A stretch of DNA of 64,000 bases from Wyeomyia smithii (Eukaryota; Arthropoda; Insecta; Diptera; Culicidae). The stretch spans positions 80,061,497 through 80,125,496 of the forward strand of contig NC_073694.1 of assembly GCF_029784165.1 (NCBI RefSeq), given 5' to 3'. The notes under the pieces were generated by a model that made no database searches, was not told the origin of the DNA, and saw nothing but the letters and a program-made list of their open reading frames with translations. Of the stretch, positions 27,101 through 38,284 are shown piece by piece. The position numbers and the translations under genes are program-made. Position 1 is the stretch's first letter. Each line of letters opens with the position of its first letter.

Positions 27101-27817
27101 GTAGGAAATATTGATTGGGTTCGGGGGAGTTGAACCATTAGCAATTGATATAACGATTGGAAGATGATCACTACCGTGGGGATCGTTGATTACTTTCCAC
27201 TGGCAATCTAACGCTAGTGATGTCGAGCAGAGGGATAGGTCAAGCACGCTTTCACGTGCCGGAGGATTAGGTACGCGTGTCGCTTCCCCAGTATTCAAAA
27301 CTGTCATATTGAAGTCGTCGATCAAGTTACAGATTAAAGAAGATCGGTTGTCGTCGTACAGCGACCCCCATAGCGAACAGTGAGAGTTAAAATCTCCCAA
27401 AATCAAAAAAGGTGCGGGAAGCAATTCTGCTATATCAAGGAGTTGCTTCTGTTCAATCCGCGCGGATGGGGGAATATATAACGAAACAAGGCAAAGGTCT
27501 TTTCCATTCATATTCGTTTGAATGGCAACAACTTCAATATTCGAGATCGAGGGGAGGTCAATTCTGAAAAAAGAATAGCACTTTTTGATCCCTAAAAGTA
27601 CCCCTCCACCGTGTGAGTCTCGATCTCGACGAATGATGTTAAAATCGTGGAAATTAAGTTGGTCATTTGAATTGAGAAAAGTTTCACAAAGCGCGAACGC
27701 ATCACAATTGTATGTGTTTATCAAATGTGAAAATAAATCAAATTTGGGGATGATACTTCTGCAGTTCCACTGTAACACAGTGACAAAATTCCTAACCTCT
27801 TTCAACGAATTAGTCAT
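24134..27817 (-). CDS. I-clade ORF2: endonuclease, reverse transcriptase, RNase H
   Basis: 1,227 codons, complete. The N-terminal apurinic-type endonuclease has LQWNCRS, CETFL, GDFNSHCSLWGS and GSDHLPI. The reverse transcriptase follows, with the catalytic LADDSV box about residue 660-670. An RNase H domain lies about residues 945-1070, with Asp in FYTDGSN, Glu in VAELAAIQ, Asp in FTDSLSAIEAL and HCSIPGNEKAD. The tail has a CVCG...HDIEHVVWSC zinc-knuckle-like motif. RNase H after RT, together with the gag-like ORF1, points to the I clade. It starts eight bases before ORF1 ends (ATGACTAA), which suggests translation by termination-reinitiation. It nicks target DNA and primes reverse transcription of its RNA. 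Confidence 0.95.
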   Translation of the reverse strand: MTNSLKEVRNFVTVLQWNCRSIIPKFDLFSHLINTYNCDAFALCETFLNSNDQLNFHDFNIIRRDRDSHGGGVLLGIKKCYSFFRIDLPSISNIEVVAIQTNMNGKDLCLVSLYIPPSARIEQKQLLDIAELLPAPFLILGDFNSHCSLWGSLYDDNRSSLICNLIDDFNMTVLNTGEATRVPNPPARESVLDLSLCSTSLALDCQWKVINDPHGSDHLPIVISIANGSTPPNPINISYDLTRNIDWKRYESIIAESIETHEELPPEEEYAFLAGLIIDAATQAQTKPIPGVTIRQRPPNKWWDKECSELYARRSAAYKDYREYGTVNLLRKYEALGRQMKSLVKAKKRGYWRRFVNALSRETAMSTLWDTARRMRNRDVSNESEEYSDRWILDFAKKVCPDSVPEQKTFRDAFIVTTEEPPFSMLEFSMALLSCNNKAPGLDRIKFNLLKNLPDSAKRRLLDLFNKFLELNIVPHDWREVKVIAIRKPGKPASDHNSYRPIAMLSCLRKLMEKMILLRLDKWVETNGLLSDTQFGFRRGKGTNDCLALLSTEIQLAFARKEQMASAFLDIKGAFDSVSVEVLSAKLHSQGLSLNLNNFLLNLLSEKHMYFSHGDSTTSRISYMGLPQGSCLSPLLYNFYVNDIDECLANSCTLRQLADDSVVSITGSEASDLQGPLQDTLDNLSEWALKLGIEFSPEKTELVVFSRKHNPAQLQLLLTGKTISQVLVAKYLGVWFDSKCTWACHIRYLTRKCQQRINFLRTITGTCWGAHPGDLLRLYQTTILSVLEYGCFCFRSAANTHIIKLERIQYRCLRIALGCMQSTHTMSLEVLAGIPPLKHRFWNLSYRLLIRCTVRNPLIIENFERLVDLQFQSRFMTLYFDYMAQDINPSSYDSSNVALLDTSNNAIFFDTTMKQDISGIPDQLRPQEIPKIFSNKFKHVSYDKRFYTDGSNLDESTGFGVFHENFTASYKLDAPASVYVAELAAIQYSLGIIETLPTDHYFIFTDSLSAIEALRSMKPVKHTPYFLGKIRWFLSALTDKNYRVTLAWVPSHCSIPGNEKADSLAKVDAIDGDIYERPIAYDEFYSILRQRTLNSWQSSWNSDELGRWLHSIFPKVSTKAWFKGLDVGRDFIRVMSRLMSNHYTLNTHLFRIGLVDSNHCVCGDGYHDIEHVVWSCTEYCGVRSELIDYLRARGKQPNVPVRDILGSGDLQYMTQLYCFLKNADIKI

Positions 27818-29201
27818 CGAAAGATACGATAGCTGAAATGAGGGGCCAAGTTGCTGTGAGTTGCTTCAAAAAGGTTTTCACTGTTGGGAGAAGGGCAAGA
27901 AGAATGTTTTGAAGGGGATCTGGTATGTTGAATGTTTTAAATATCCAGTCCACAATATCAGAGAATTTTATGAACCCTGTTTCTTTTATGTCTTCTGATC
28001 GAGAAATGGGTGCCCGAGGGGTTTTTGGTGCCCCAGGAAGCGGTGGGTACTCCTGGTTTGATTTGAAATTAAAACCGGGGGGTACTTGCTTCGGTTTTTC
28101 TTCACCGCTTCCTTTTTGTGTTGTCTTATTGGTCATTCCGCTAGGGGTTATCTTACGACCTTTACGAGAAAGATTAGGAGAGTTGAGCATTCTCCTCTTC
28201 CTAGATCCCTCTGGCAAGGCATAGGAACACCCTTCGACGGGATCGTCAGATGTACCCTCATCGGTTGGCAAAAAGGAAAAGATGTTTCCTGTCGAGGGTG
28301 GCTCAGCCCTCTTAAGCATTTCTGCAAAAGAGCGCTTTGATCGTTCCTTAAGGGAACGCTTAATTTTTTCCTCGCGCTGTTTGTACGCGGGACATGCCGG
28401 AAGGTCATGCCGAGTTCCCTCGCAATAAAGACACTTTTCAGTATCCCCACTGCAAGCGTTCTCAGCATGATTGCCTCCGCACTTGCTACAGCGTGCCTTG
28501 TTGCAGCAGTAGGTGGCTGTGTGACCTAACTGCTTACAGTTTTGGCAATGCATGACCCGCGGTACGAACAGGCGTACAGGTAGACGAACCCTGTCCAAGC
28601 GGACGTAGTTCGGCAGCGCGGATCCGGCGAATGTTACTCGGAAGGAATCCGAAGGGAGGAATTTCTTCTTCCCTTCTTCGATGGATACTGAATGCAATTG
28701 CTTGCAATCCAGTATCTTTACACTTTGCATCAAGGGGTTTTTAAAGCAGCCAACTCCATGACGCAAAATGTCATCGACAGTGAGATTCCCCTCGGTAACC
28801 ACACCGTCGATTTCTACATCCTTGGCAGGGATGTACACGCGATACTCTCTCGTGAAGAGCTCGTAGCCAGCAATTTCGTTTGCTTGCTTCAAGCTACTCA
28901 CGACAACTCGCAGTTTGTTCGGCCTCACCTTCGTAATCTCGGTTACGGCCGAAAAATGTTTTGCCAGGTCTTTGCCAATTTGGATAATATTCAATGGCTT
29001 CTTTATGGGCCGGAAAAAAACAACGTAGGGACCGCCAGCGGCATCTGGGTAAGCTTTTACCCGTACTTCCGGTACTCTTGGTACAGGACTTGGCAAAGGG
29101 GAGGGCACAGGGGAAGGTAGGGGTGTGCTGATGGGAGAAATTTCAATTTCTTCCCCGTTTGTTTCCACCTCCAGGAAAAGTTGCACCTGCATGTCGTCCA
29201 T
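27810..29201 (-). CDS. I-clade ORF1: Gag-like RNA-binding protein
   Basis: 463 codons, complete. The N-terminus is proline-rich and precedes an RRM-like region. CCHC-type knuckles follow in the centre (CQNCKQLGHTATYC, CSKCGGNHAENAC, CLYCEGTRHDLPAC), then a basic stretch (REEKIKRSLKERSKRSFAE). Such proteins coat the element RNA and carry it to the nucleus. Only the stop codon region overlaps ORF2. The ATG at 29199-29201 is the first in frame. Confidence 0.93.
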   Translation of the reverse strand: MDDMQVQLFLEVETNGEEIEISPISTPLPSPVPSPLPSPVPRVPEVRVKAYPDAAGGPYVVFFRPIKKPLNIIQIGKDLAKHFSAVTEITKVRPNKLRVVVSSLKQANEIAGYELFTREYRVYIPAKDVEIDGVVTEGNLTVDDILRHGVGCFKNPLMQSVKILDCKQLHSVSIEEGKKKFLPSDSFRVTFAGSALPNYVRLDRVRLPVRLFVPRVMHCQNCKQLGHTATYCCNKARCSKCGGNHAENACSGDTEKCLYCEGTRHDLPACPAYKQREEKIKRSLKERSKRSFAEMLKRAEPPSTGNIFSFLPTDEGTSDDPVEGCSYALPEGSRKRRMLNSPNLSRKGRKITPSGMTNKTTQKGSGEEKPKQVPPGFNFKSNQEYPPLPGAPKTPRAPISRSEDIKETGFIKFSDIVDWIFKTFNIPDPLQNILLALLPTVKTFLKQLTATWPLISAIVSFDD

Positions 29202-29352
29202 TTTGCGGGAGCGTTACGCTCTACCGCACACAAACGATAAATATTCGAATATGGGGGGGGGTTCAAGTAGTTGATGTTAAATTTTAAAAACAATTTTTCA
29301 ATCTACAATGGATCAAATAAAAAAAAAGACAGTAATACTAATACTAATAACA

Positions 29353-29383
<31 letters not shown>

Positions 29384-29932
29384 TTATAGTAATAGTATTA
29401 ATAATAACAATAATAATATCAATAATAATATTAATAATAATATTATAACATAGTAATAATATTGATAATAATAGTAAAAATTCTAAAGGTAATACTTCAC
29501 CGAACGTCTAAGTCACGACCTCACGGCTGATAGTAGGATTAATCGAGCGTCTCCGCAGAACAAACAATGACGATCCAGCTTCGTGTTGAGACACAGTGGC
29601 CGTGTCCTACACGCGACCTTGTAGATGCCACTTGTAGTTGACTTCCACTCGCTCGATCGTATGATGGTCCGTGCTGCTAGCGGGGTAACAGCGGTGCGGG
29701 AGAATTATTCTTGCTGATATATCAGCTGCGTATCGAATCACTGGCGGGGTAGCCTGCCCCTACCAGTGTGCAGATGTTTCTGCCGATATATAACAGTCTA
29801 TTGTTATTGCGCAGCACGAGAACTAATCGACAAAAAAACACCCGTACGATAACTCGTGTATTGTTATTTTGCGAACTCAAACGGAGATAAACAATTTGCG
29901 TCTAATCGAGACGAAAGCAAAACAACGAATGA
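29202..29932 (-). promoter_or_regulatory. I-clade 5' UTR with trinucleotide repeat
   Basis: 731-bp leader. It should hold the internal RNA polymerase II promoter, since I elements transcribe from +1; no element can be pinpointed. A degenerate (AAT)n tract lies at about 29335-29460. Confidence 0.6.
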
Positions 29933-30528
29933 AGACAATCGATGTGATTTATCAATTTTTCAATAGTGTATCTCGAACAATAGGTTATTTTTGTTACATA
30001 AATTCATCCGTAAAAGAATTTCTGATCGGTTGATGCCAAAACCTCGAAATTCTGAAAAGAAATGACTAATATATAAGCGTTCAAAACCTGACCACTTTTC
30101 CCTGGTTTTCCCCGGTTGAATTACTAGATTTTCAAATTCAGGTGCCTAACTTCGATATAGACGTTAGTCCAACGTCAAAAAACTAACGGTTTCGGATTTT
30201 TTCAAAATAATTGAAAGTATTTAAAAAATATTCCAAATCAGAATTCTCGCGATGATTTACTTCATAAATCAATTCGTTTTCAAGTTTTCATGATTTAAAA
30301 TTGGGAAACTTGGAAAATAAACCATAACTCATTCTTTGACAGCAAAGAAAATGAAATTTGATCTCTCTCTGTATAAAGACTGGAACGCGCAAAAATTGGT
30401 CGACAAAAAATCGTGTCTTTCAGTCAAAATTCATAATAGAAAAATCTTCCTATTCTTATTTTGGTAGTTCAACTCACATATTTAAATGAAAAAATGTTCG
30501 TTTATTAATTTGGTTTGCCAAATCCAAA

Positions 30529-31450
30529 CTACCGTGCCTTTCGGTCTTATCGACCTTACTCCTCGCCAAACGCTAGCTCGATTTATTCTGCTGCTCGTTA
30601 TCGATGTGTTTATTAATTTTTTTGATATTCCGTTTGACCAAGTCTCAATACTGTTCGATAGGGCGGAAATCTGGGCTGTTCGGAGGGTTGTGGTCTTAGG
30701 GTACCACAACCACGTTGTTCGCAACGTACCACTCGATCGCCTTTTTCCCATAGTGGCAGCTTGCCAAGTCTGACCCGAAGAGCACAGGCCTGTTATATTG
30801 CTCTAGAAATGATAGCAGCCGATTTTCCAGGCACTTCTGGACGTAGATATCTTGATTGACGTTTTCGTAGTGATGGAAATGCCGCTTTTTAGACCACACG
30901 TGCATATGGCCTGCCAGACGAGGTATTTTTTCGGGAACTTCGGTAGTTTAATGGTTTTGAAAATTTTGGCCACCTTCCCATTTCCTGGTACGGTATAAAA
31001 TTCCTGTCCCGGAAGCTGCCTGAAATCAACCTTCACATAAGTTTCGTCACCGTCGTAAGCAGATTACAGTTTTCCGGACCACCGCTTTTCCGAGATGTTT
31101 TGTTTTGGGTTCGCCACCTTCAGCGTCTTAAACGTCGACAACCCGGCACGTTTCTTGGCCCGCTGCACATTAGTATGGGCGACAATGAGCTCGCCAGTGA
31201 CGTACCTGATGGAGAGGTTAGGATTCCGCTTATAATTTGCTGCCACCTTCTTCATCGTCACTGCTACATCCGAAGTACGATTGCCGCCGCTTCCAGGCTT
31301 CCTGGCGGTCGACAGACGCTCCCCGAACACTTTTAAAATATATGTTACGGTCGATTTGGCCACATCCAGCAATTTTGCCAATTTGGCGTGCCTCACACGG
31401 TCAGTCAAGTCATCTGAAGTCAGCAAGCTGTCTGATAAGAATTGTTGCAA
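30529..31450 (-). pseudogene. ITmD37E mariner transposase, right-arm copy, inactivated
   Basis: Mirror of 17118-18070 with the same stops and frame breaks, so it was already dead when duplicated. A small deletion near 30541 removes part of the C-terminal coding region. Small differences (for example LPKFPKK against LSKFPKK) date the divergence of the arms. Confidence 0.85.
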
Positions 31451-31779
31451 GTCATGTGAAGAGATCGAAAGTGATTGCGAGTTAATTTTAGATTTTTTTT
31501 ATTTTCTCAATAAGTTATTGGATTTAAAGGTTACAAATAGAATATTAATGTACTTAAGCCTAAAGTTAATGCTAAAATTGATTTCTATTTAAACCTAAAT
31601 TGAAAAGAATTATGTTAGATAGGAACACTTCCGAATAGAACCGAGATTTCTATTTTTTTGCTATAAAGCAGCTGCGCCAAGGTAAATTTAATTCTATTTC
31701 AAATAATTATAATTATTTAAATTAACTTAACTCTAAGGTGTAGTACGGACTGGAAGAACGTTAAGCAATAAAGTACATA

Positions 31780-31994
31780 AAAGCAAAGCCTTGGTGCTAC
31801 ATTCCGATTCGGAACCCGACCTTCTGTTTATTTATACACAGACTTCGCAGCCAACCGTTCAGTGTACAGGACAATTGCGGGGCTAGCGCTACGATCCTAC
31901 TGACACTAACAGTCTCTCCCGAGCCGAGACTCGAACTCACGACGACTGGCTTGTTAGGCCAGCGTCGTACCTCGAGACCGTCTGGGAGATAGTC
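31780..31994 (-). mobile_element. tRNA-derived SINE, right-arm copy
   Basis: Mirror of 16465-16684, with one fewer GCTTT unit in the tail. The TSD, CAATAAAGTACATA on +, lies at 31766-31779 and 31995-32008. Confidence 0.85.
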
Positions 31995-32282
31995 CAATAA
32001 AGTACATATCACGAGTTATTGACGGGAAGAATCAATCACGGGAAAATACTAAACGTAAGTCTATCTCAACTAATAATTAGTATTGAGTTTGTAATTTAGA
32101 GCTATTATAAACCTTACAAGAAAATAATAACCCTTTTATCAGTAAATCCTATGCCACGGTCGTTTTATTTGGGGATTATTATTGCGGAATTCATGCCAAC
32201 GGTTGGCAATTTCTAACATATTGTTATTTTCGTTTATACGAAATAGTCCGGTTATGTCAGCTTCGATGCGGTCGAAAAATTA

Positions 32283-34482
32283 AAAAGTAGGAGGGTGGTA
32301 TTCAAGACACGACCGCATGACGTTGGACTACGGTATTCTTATATTCCATTGAAACAAATAATAGAGAGAATTGCAACTCTAGTGTTTGCTGCAATTTTAT
32401 CTAACAGTGCATTTCTGGATGCTGAGACGTTAAAACGTTATAAATAATAATATATACTAAAAGAATGGATATTTTTTATTCAATCGCTGTCATTTCATAC
32501 ATATTCGAATCAACCTTTTGTTTGCTGCACTACCAAGACAATCATTTAATTGAGCGAATTGATAAAATTTTCCTATCTAAGCAAAAAGCAAACTTTACGA
32601 AACTATCTGAAATTGGAGCCCAGAACGATTCAACCGAAAATTTTAAATTTGAAAATTGTTTGACATTTAATCGATAAAACTCATGCTAGGTTAGTTCCAG
32701 CCCAGCATATAACTTCATGTATTTGAAAAAAAAAAAAAAAAAAAAACGTTTGGTTCAATAACTCAATATAGCAAGAGCTCAATCACACGTTTTTCGGTAG
32801 TTGTTATCAAGGTTTTGGCGAGTGACAGGAAAATATCTTAACTTCTTCAGTTGTGATTTAGAGCATTTCTAATTGTTTTGTTATTTTTCACGATAGCGAC
32901 AAGTTTGTTTCTTTCTCTGTGTGCGAGAAACAAAATCAAAACCGCGCACCGAGAAACAATAACGAAAATTTAATGAATGCTCATTGAGAAAACTTGCAAC
33001 TCTTTTTACCAATAACTTATGATACTCAAAAGAACCCGTTTTGATCTAAATCAAATTTCTAGTAAATAAGTGTTGATCGTTCATAGGTAATAATTTTTCC
33101 TCGATGAATAAAGACTGGCTGAAGAAGTTAAAATCGCTGCTGTAAAATCAAATTCACAACTGTGTTCGTTGAGACGTTTTAATATTTTCAATGACAATAA
33201 TAATCTTCGATAAACACCCGCTATAGTTATTCACACACATGCTATAACTATCTAAACACGCGTTAAAACTATTCATACACACGCTGTAGCTATAGCTATC
33301 CATACACACGCTATTCCTTTCCATACATCCGATACAACTATCTATACAACACGCATAAGCTATCCAACCAAGTGCTATTACTATCCATACATACGCTATA
33401 ACTAATCATTACACACGCAGCAGCTATCCACACACAAGCTATAACTATCCGTACACACGCTGAAGATATACACGCAATAGCCATAATATGCTACACATGC
33501 TAGTGTCTTACACACGCTATAGCTAGCCATACACACGCAACAGCACCATCCCTATCATCGCAAATGTCATAGCAATACAGATGCACATACGCTATATGTG
33601 CACACTGCACACACACCCAACGTTTTCACCCAACGATATCTGAATTGGATTACCGCTGGTGGGGTCCAACTCAGATTGAAGGAGCACCGAACTGAATGAA
33701 GAAATGCAGCTTCCCACTACCTCCGCCGCTGCTGCCTGATACCACCGCTCTGGTTCTGCTGCAGTTCAGTTTGGCCGCTGGAATCAGCCACCGCTGCTGA
33801 TTATACAAGACCGGCCTGGTGGCCTTTCACTTGTTAACTGATGACTGCTATGAGACGACACAGGCTATTATATAGCCCAAAGCAAAAATCCATCCGCGAG
33901 CAAACAAGAAGCGAGCTTGTGATTGGTTGAATATGCACGACTTTTAACACAACTTTTAACTAGTTTAGTATCGAAAACATATTTAAATTATTATATGACA
34001 ATCTTGCGCAATATTTCCCCTATCAATCAAGCCATTGGTGTTTAGAATCTGTTCAGTGGTAATGATAAAAGAAGCATTTTAAAACGGTGTTGAAACACCT
34101 GTTGCAGCTACCGAAAGCGAGCTCGTTATTGGTTGAAAGCTGTGAGACTGTTTACAAAGTCAGATCGGTTGCATCCGTTAGTGTCGACTGTGCTTGTGAA
34201 GAGAGGTGGTGATTGGTGGCTCGGCATGATTTAGACAATCGATGTGATTTATCAATTTTTCAATAGTGTATCTCGAACAATAGGTTATTTTTGTTACATA
34301 AATTCATCCGTAAAAGAATTTCTGATCGGTTGATGCCAAAACCTCGAAATTCTGAAAAGAAATGACTGATATATAAGCGTTCAAAACCTGACCACTTTTC
34401 CCTGGTTTTCCCCGGTTGAATTACTAGATTTTCAAATTCAGGTGCCTAACTTCGATATAGACGTTAGTCCAACGTCAAAAAA
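32283..34482 (+). repeat. Second right-arm YZW copy, continuous with BEL gag
   Basis: Direct repeat of about 21851-23789 plus 29933-30184, without the I element (empty site 34233-34243). Its last 120 bp stay open in frame into the gag PHD region, and the junction is a plain A-run. It is therefore likely the ancestral 5' leader arrangement of the BEL element, while the other copies are interrupted by M. Confidence 0.8.
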
Positions 34483-36309
34483 AAGGCCGGCCGCAATAGA
34501 TCCGGAGGAATCACATCCCGGGCGAGCATGTCAGATCTGCCGAGAAGATGATACCGATAAAATGGTACTGTGCGATAATTGTTCGAAGTGGCACCTTTTC
34601 CAATGTGTTGGATTCACACAAGCGATCGAGAATTTATTCTGGAGTTGCGCTAAATGCAAGAACGCAAACGGCATCCAGAAAACAAGTTCATCTGCTGGTG
34701 TGCAGCTTCAACAAAGTGGCAGTATTGTGCATGCAGAGGAAAATCGGAAGCGACGAGTCGCTCGTCTGACAAGGATTTTCCAGCGAATTTCGTAGTATTT
34801 TAATATAAAGTATAGTCTTTGATTCAACATAAAATGTCCCAAAATATGCGACTGTATTATTTTCTAATAGTTTGAATTGTTTTCTAGTCGCAAAACTATG
34901 TCAATTTTATCAAAAAAACTTTAAAACTGCATTGTACTGTGCGAGAAATAATCATGCAATATGGCATCGCTAGAAATTTTCGCGTCGCTGGACTCACCAA
35001 CGAATTGCAGAGTAGTGCTGCAGCGACAATATCGCATCGACAAATTCGTCACAAGCGCTCGCTAAGCTAGAGCTACTAAAGCTAGAGGCACAGACTAACA
35101 GACGTAACACTGAAACCTAGCTCCATCGCCACAAATAACGTTCATTTCAAATTTTCAATCGAATAGCAATCATCGCGCGAAAACGTCGCCTGGAGCGCTG
35201 TCATGCAATCTCATACTTATTTTGTAGTTCCCCATTTGACACATTCAGTAACGCTGGCGCTGATGTCGAAATACATGACGCAGCGCGAACACGACAGCAG
35301 ATGGTGCTAGTGTTACTAACATAAAGTACTGGAATCATCCAAACGATGATTTTATTGGAAATTTGTTCGACGTGTTATGTCTGTTAGTCTGTGCTAGAGG
35401 CTTTGAGAGATCTTGAACGACGTGAGGCAGCGAAACAACGTGCAATCGCTGCTGAGGAAGCAGAGAGAAAACTTTCATTGAGCAAAAACTCGAACTATTG
35501 GCGATGGGTGTCAGTGAGAGTGGTTCAGTTAGAAGCAGTAATCGAACTGAGAATTGGGTGACCGCTGAAAATAAAATGCGACAGGCCACAACAGGATCGG
35601 TTCCTAATTTGAAAATTAGTCAATTCTGGAATGAGACAAAAGAGCGTCTGCAAGATCAATTAATGCCGTATGCTAGTGATCGATCGCCGATTGAACAAGA
35701 CGTTGAATCAAATTCCGCGCTTACAAACGCTGGTTTAAATTCGGCGTTTTCGGAATCAGGTTCAAGATCTTCATATTCGGGTAATTGGCATTCACTCCCT
35801 GCCACGATTTTAGAACATAATCGGATCGCCTCAAATGAGCACGTTGCTTATGCAATTCCGCGCAATTCAAGAGTTCCGCCGCAAAATATTTCTCTTTCGT
35901 CAACCATGAGGGTCAATCGCAGACACAAATAGGAGTAGGAAGATCAGATTCCAATCACTCGAAAGCAGTTAGCTGTCAGGCAGGCGATTTCAAAAGACCT
36001 CCCAAGATTTTCCGGAAATCCCGAAGAATGGCCACTATTTCTCTTCACTTTTAATAGTACTTCGACTATGTGTGGATTCACCAATGAGGAAAATGTTGTG
36101 CGGCTTCAACGTAGCTTGAGGGGCAGAGCATACGAAGCTGTCAGTAGCAGGCTATTGCACGCATCTAATGTCAACGGAATTATGACAACGCTTAAGATGC
36201 TGTTCGGCCAGCCACCAGTGTCGGAAACTTTTGTGCAACAGTGGATGCGTGTGGGGTTGAAGAATATTTTTATAATATTACCTTTCTTCACCAACTAGTT
36301 AGTAAGCTA
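34442..36309 (+). pseudogene. BEL/Pao gag, 5' portion, right arm (continues at 45453)
   Basis: The N-terminal region carries a PHD finger (34520-34690: CQICRED, CDNCSKWHLFQC, WSCAKC), a known feature of insect BEL Gag proteins. A glutamate/arginine-rich coiled coil (about 35395-35480) and a capsid-like stretch (35960-36298, RFSGNPEEWPLFLF then MCGFTNEENVV) follow. It is interrupted by a MITE at 35089-35393 and, at the TA at 36308, by a 9.1-kb DNA transposon. On the far side (45455 on) the gag reading frame resumes with a block typical of BEL Gag. Frame breaks make it non-functional. Confidence 0.82.
35089..35393. mobile_element. MITE, CACAGACTAACAGA ends, 7-bp TSD (right-arm copy)
   Basis: 305 bp with ends CACAGACTAACAGACGTAAC and CACAGACTAACAGACATAAC. 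The direct repeat CTAGAGG lies at 35082-35088 and 35394-35400. Removing it and one repeat reconnects the coiled-coil coding sequence of gag in frame. Confidence 0.88.
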
Positions 36310-36931
36310 CCCAAGTAACCGAAAGTTTAGATAAATCTTGAAGCTATAACTTTTAAGTTCATATGAAGTTCAAACAAGGTTTCTTGGAACTTTCATGCAC
36401 TTTCATGATTAGAGGGGCCAAAGCTAGTGTTTGAGAAACTACAGGCTTCATAAAGTGCGACCTCCACTTGTTTGGCTGATTCAAGTACACTTAAAGTTCA
36501 GTCAAATTCTTTTTTACTACTGCTTGATTGATAAACATTCGAAGCTGAACTGTGTCCACTGAGAGCATACTAAACAGCATGACGGTTTACAAGAAGATTC
36601 ATTGCATCCATCAAATGCCTCTGTTGGTGCCATGTAAGTTTGTTATTATTTTGTCAATTGTTCCTAAGCGAAACATTGATGTGATAGATTTTTCAAAAAA
36701 ATAAAAAAGAATGGTTTATTCTATTATCGGCGCAAGAAACTGTTGCGTGAGTGAGAAGTAGAGAATGTGTCCGCTCCGAAAACTTCTGAGACAGGTAATA
36801 TTATTTTAATAACATTGAAGTGAAATTATTGTTGTTTTTTTCAGAAGCAGAGAATGTTTGTTTCCAACTACCATGCTCTTCAACACATAAAAAATTACAG
36901 GAGGGTTGTGTGCAAAGCCACGATCGCAAGG

Positions 36932-37618
36932 TTGAAGTAGAATACTTTTACAAGGAAGATAACCCGGCTGCTTGCGTGTCAGTCATTTGTCGCAACTAGA
37001 TGGCTCATGTGATGTCAGAATGAGTCAACTTTTCATTGAATGCATTTGCTAGTGCCCGCTATTGCACAGAGACTGCATTTCACCAAAGTGCCTCACTGCA
37101 TTAGCTGCTATCGATGCTAATACGCGCTGGAACTGCTACGCTACCCGTAGTCATGACACAGTTGTGGCTGCTATCCGCTATCGCTGGTATCCACTGCACT
37201 GCTACTGCTGCTGCTAAGGGAGGACTGCTGTTGTCGCTGTCTGAAACTATTATGAGCGGCTTCGGCTGAAATATATAGGCCAAATAGCATATTCTAAATT
37301 GCAAGGTATATGATTCTGTCGACCGTGCTTGGGACGCAATCATATAACGACCAATCAGAGGTCGAATTTTTCGTTTTGACAAGACTGGACTATTTTCAAT
37401 AGTACGATAGTTTGAACAATAAAATTACAATTATCTTCTTTTGGGAAGAATCTTAGAAGATTTTCCAGTCCATTGCTACAAGAACGAAGAGAATCTATCG
37501 AATACTAACCGATTTATTAGCATTTGAAATTGGACATATTTTTTACTTTTTTCGGTTTTGGATTTTCATTTCACATCCCTATGTAGCCGAACTTCCTGAG
37601 AGAAGTATTCTACTTCAA
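36932..37618. mobile_element. TIR element with TTGAAGTAGAATACTT ends, second copy
   Basis: 687 bp, inverted relative to 15017-15698. Outer portions match and the middle diverges. It sits in the 5' part of the 9.1-kb transposon. Confidence 0.6.
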
Positions 37619-38284
37619 AAATTACTCCAGTCGAAAACTTCCGAGACATTACTGCTACATCACGAGTGCAAAATACTGTCGAATCAGAATCTGAGATTTG
37701 CCCCTCTGATGAATTCATAAGAAGCGGGTCGATAGCAGAACATGAAAATAGATTCGGAAATCATTCGAATTAAATCGGATCGTTGAACTTAGCCGAATGT
37801 TTTAAATTATGGGCATTAAAAACCAATCAGTCACATAGATCAATTAATTTGATTATGGAAATTATTAGATGAAAAACAAAATTCCTATTTATAAAAGCAG
37901 CAAATCTCAATTTTGGCCAGTACTGTTTAATATACATGAAATGCCCAAAGTTGCGCCAATGCCAGTTGCAATATTTTTTGGAAACAGTAAACCCACGAAT
38001 GCTGACAAGTATTTACGACCTTGCGTCAACGAATCGAAGGAAATTTGTCTCTTCGGTGTACCAGTGAACAATCAAAATATAAAAGTTTCCTTGAGATGTT
38101 TCATATGTGATTCTCCTGCCCGCGCATTTATCAAAGGTAAGAATGTGATTGCGATACTATTTGTTGTGAATAATCAAGGTGCACTCCATTCGTCTAGGTG
38201 TCGTCAGTTTAAATTCGAAAAATGGATGCTTGAAATGCGTCTGCGAAGGAGAATATTCATATGACTCACGTACCGTTGTATTTA

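Larger units (their letters stand above)
23790..29932 (-). mobile_element. Full-length I-clade (MosquI-like) non-LTR retrotransposon with 11-bp TSD
   Basis: 6,143 bp on the minus strand with a 5' UTR, two intact ORFs, a 3' UTR and a terminal A-run. The target-site duplication AGACAATCGAT lies at 23779-23789 and 29933-29943. Two empty sites exist in this window, at 34233-34243 and 18657-18667, which proves the boundaries. Both ORFs are open, so this copy may be active or recently active. Confidence 0.93.
29933..32282 (-). repeat. Right-arm W end and block M (mirror of 16177-18667)
   Basis: Resumes the arm interrupted by the I element and runs through W, the mariner and the SINE to GGTCGAAAAATTAAAAA. 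From there the left arm goes into gag, but here a second YZW copy follows. About 37 bp present in the left mariner 3' region near 18020-18060 are missing here. Confidence 0.85.

Noticed and set aside
29271..29453. Asn-rich ORF
   Set aside because: Translation of a degenerate AAT repeat in the I-clade 5' UTR.
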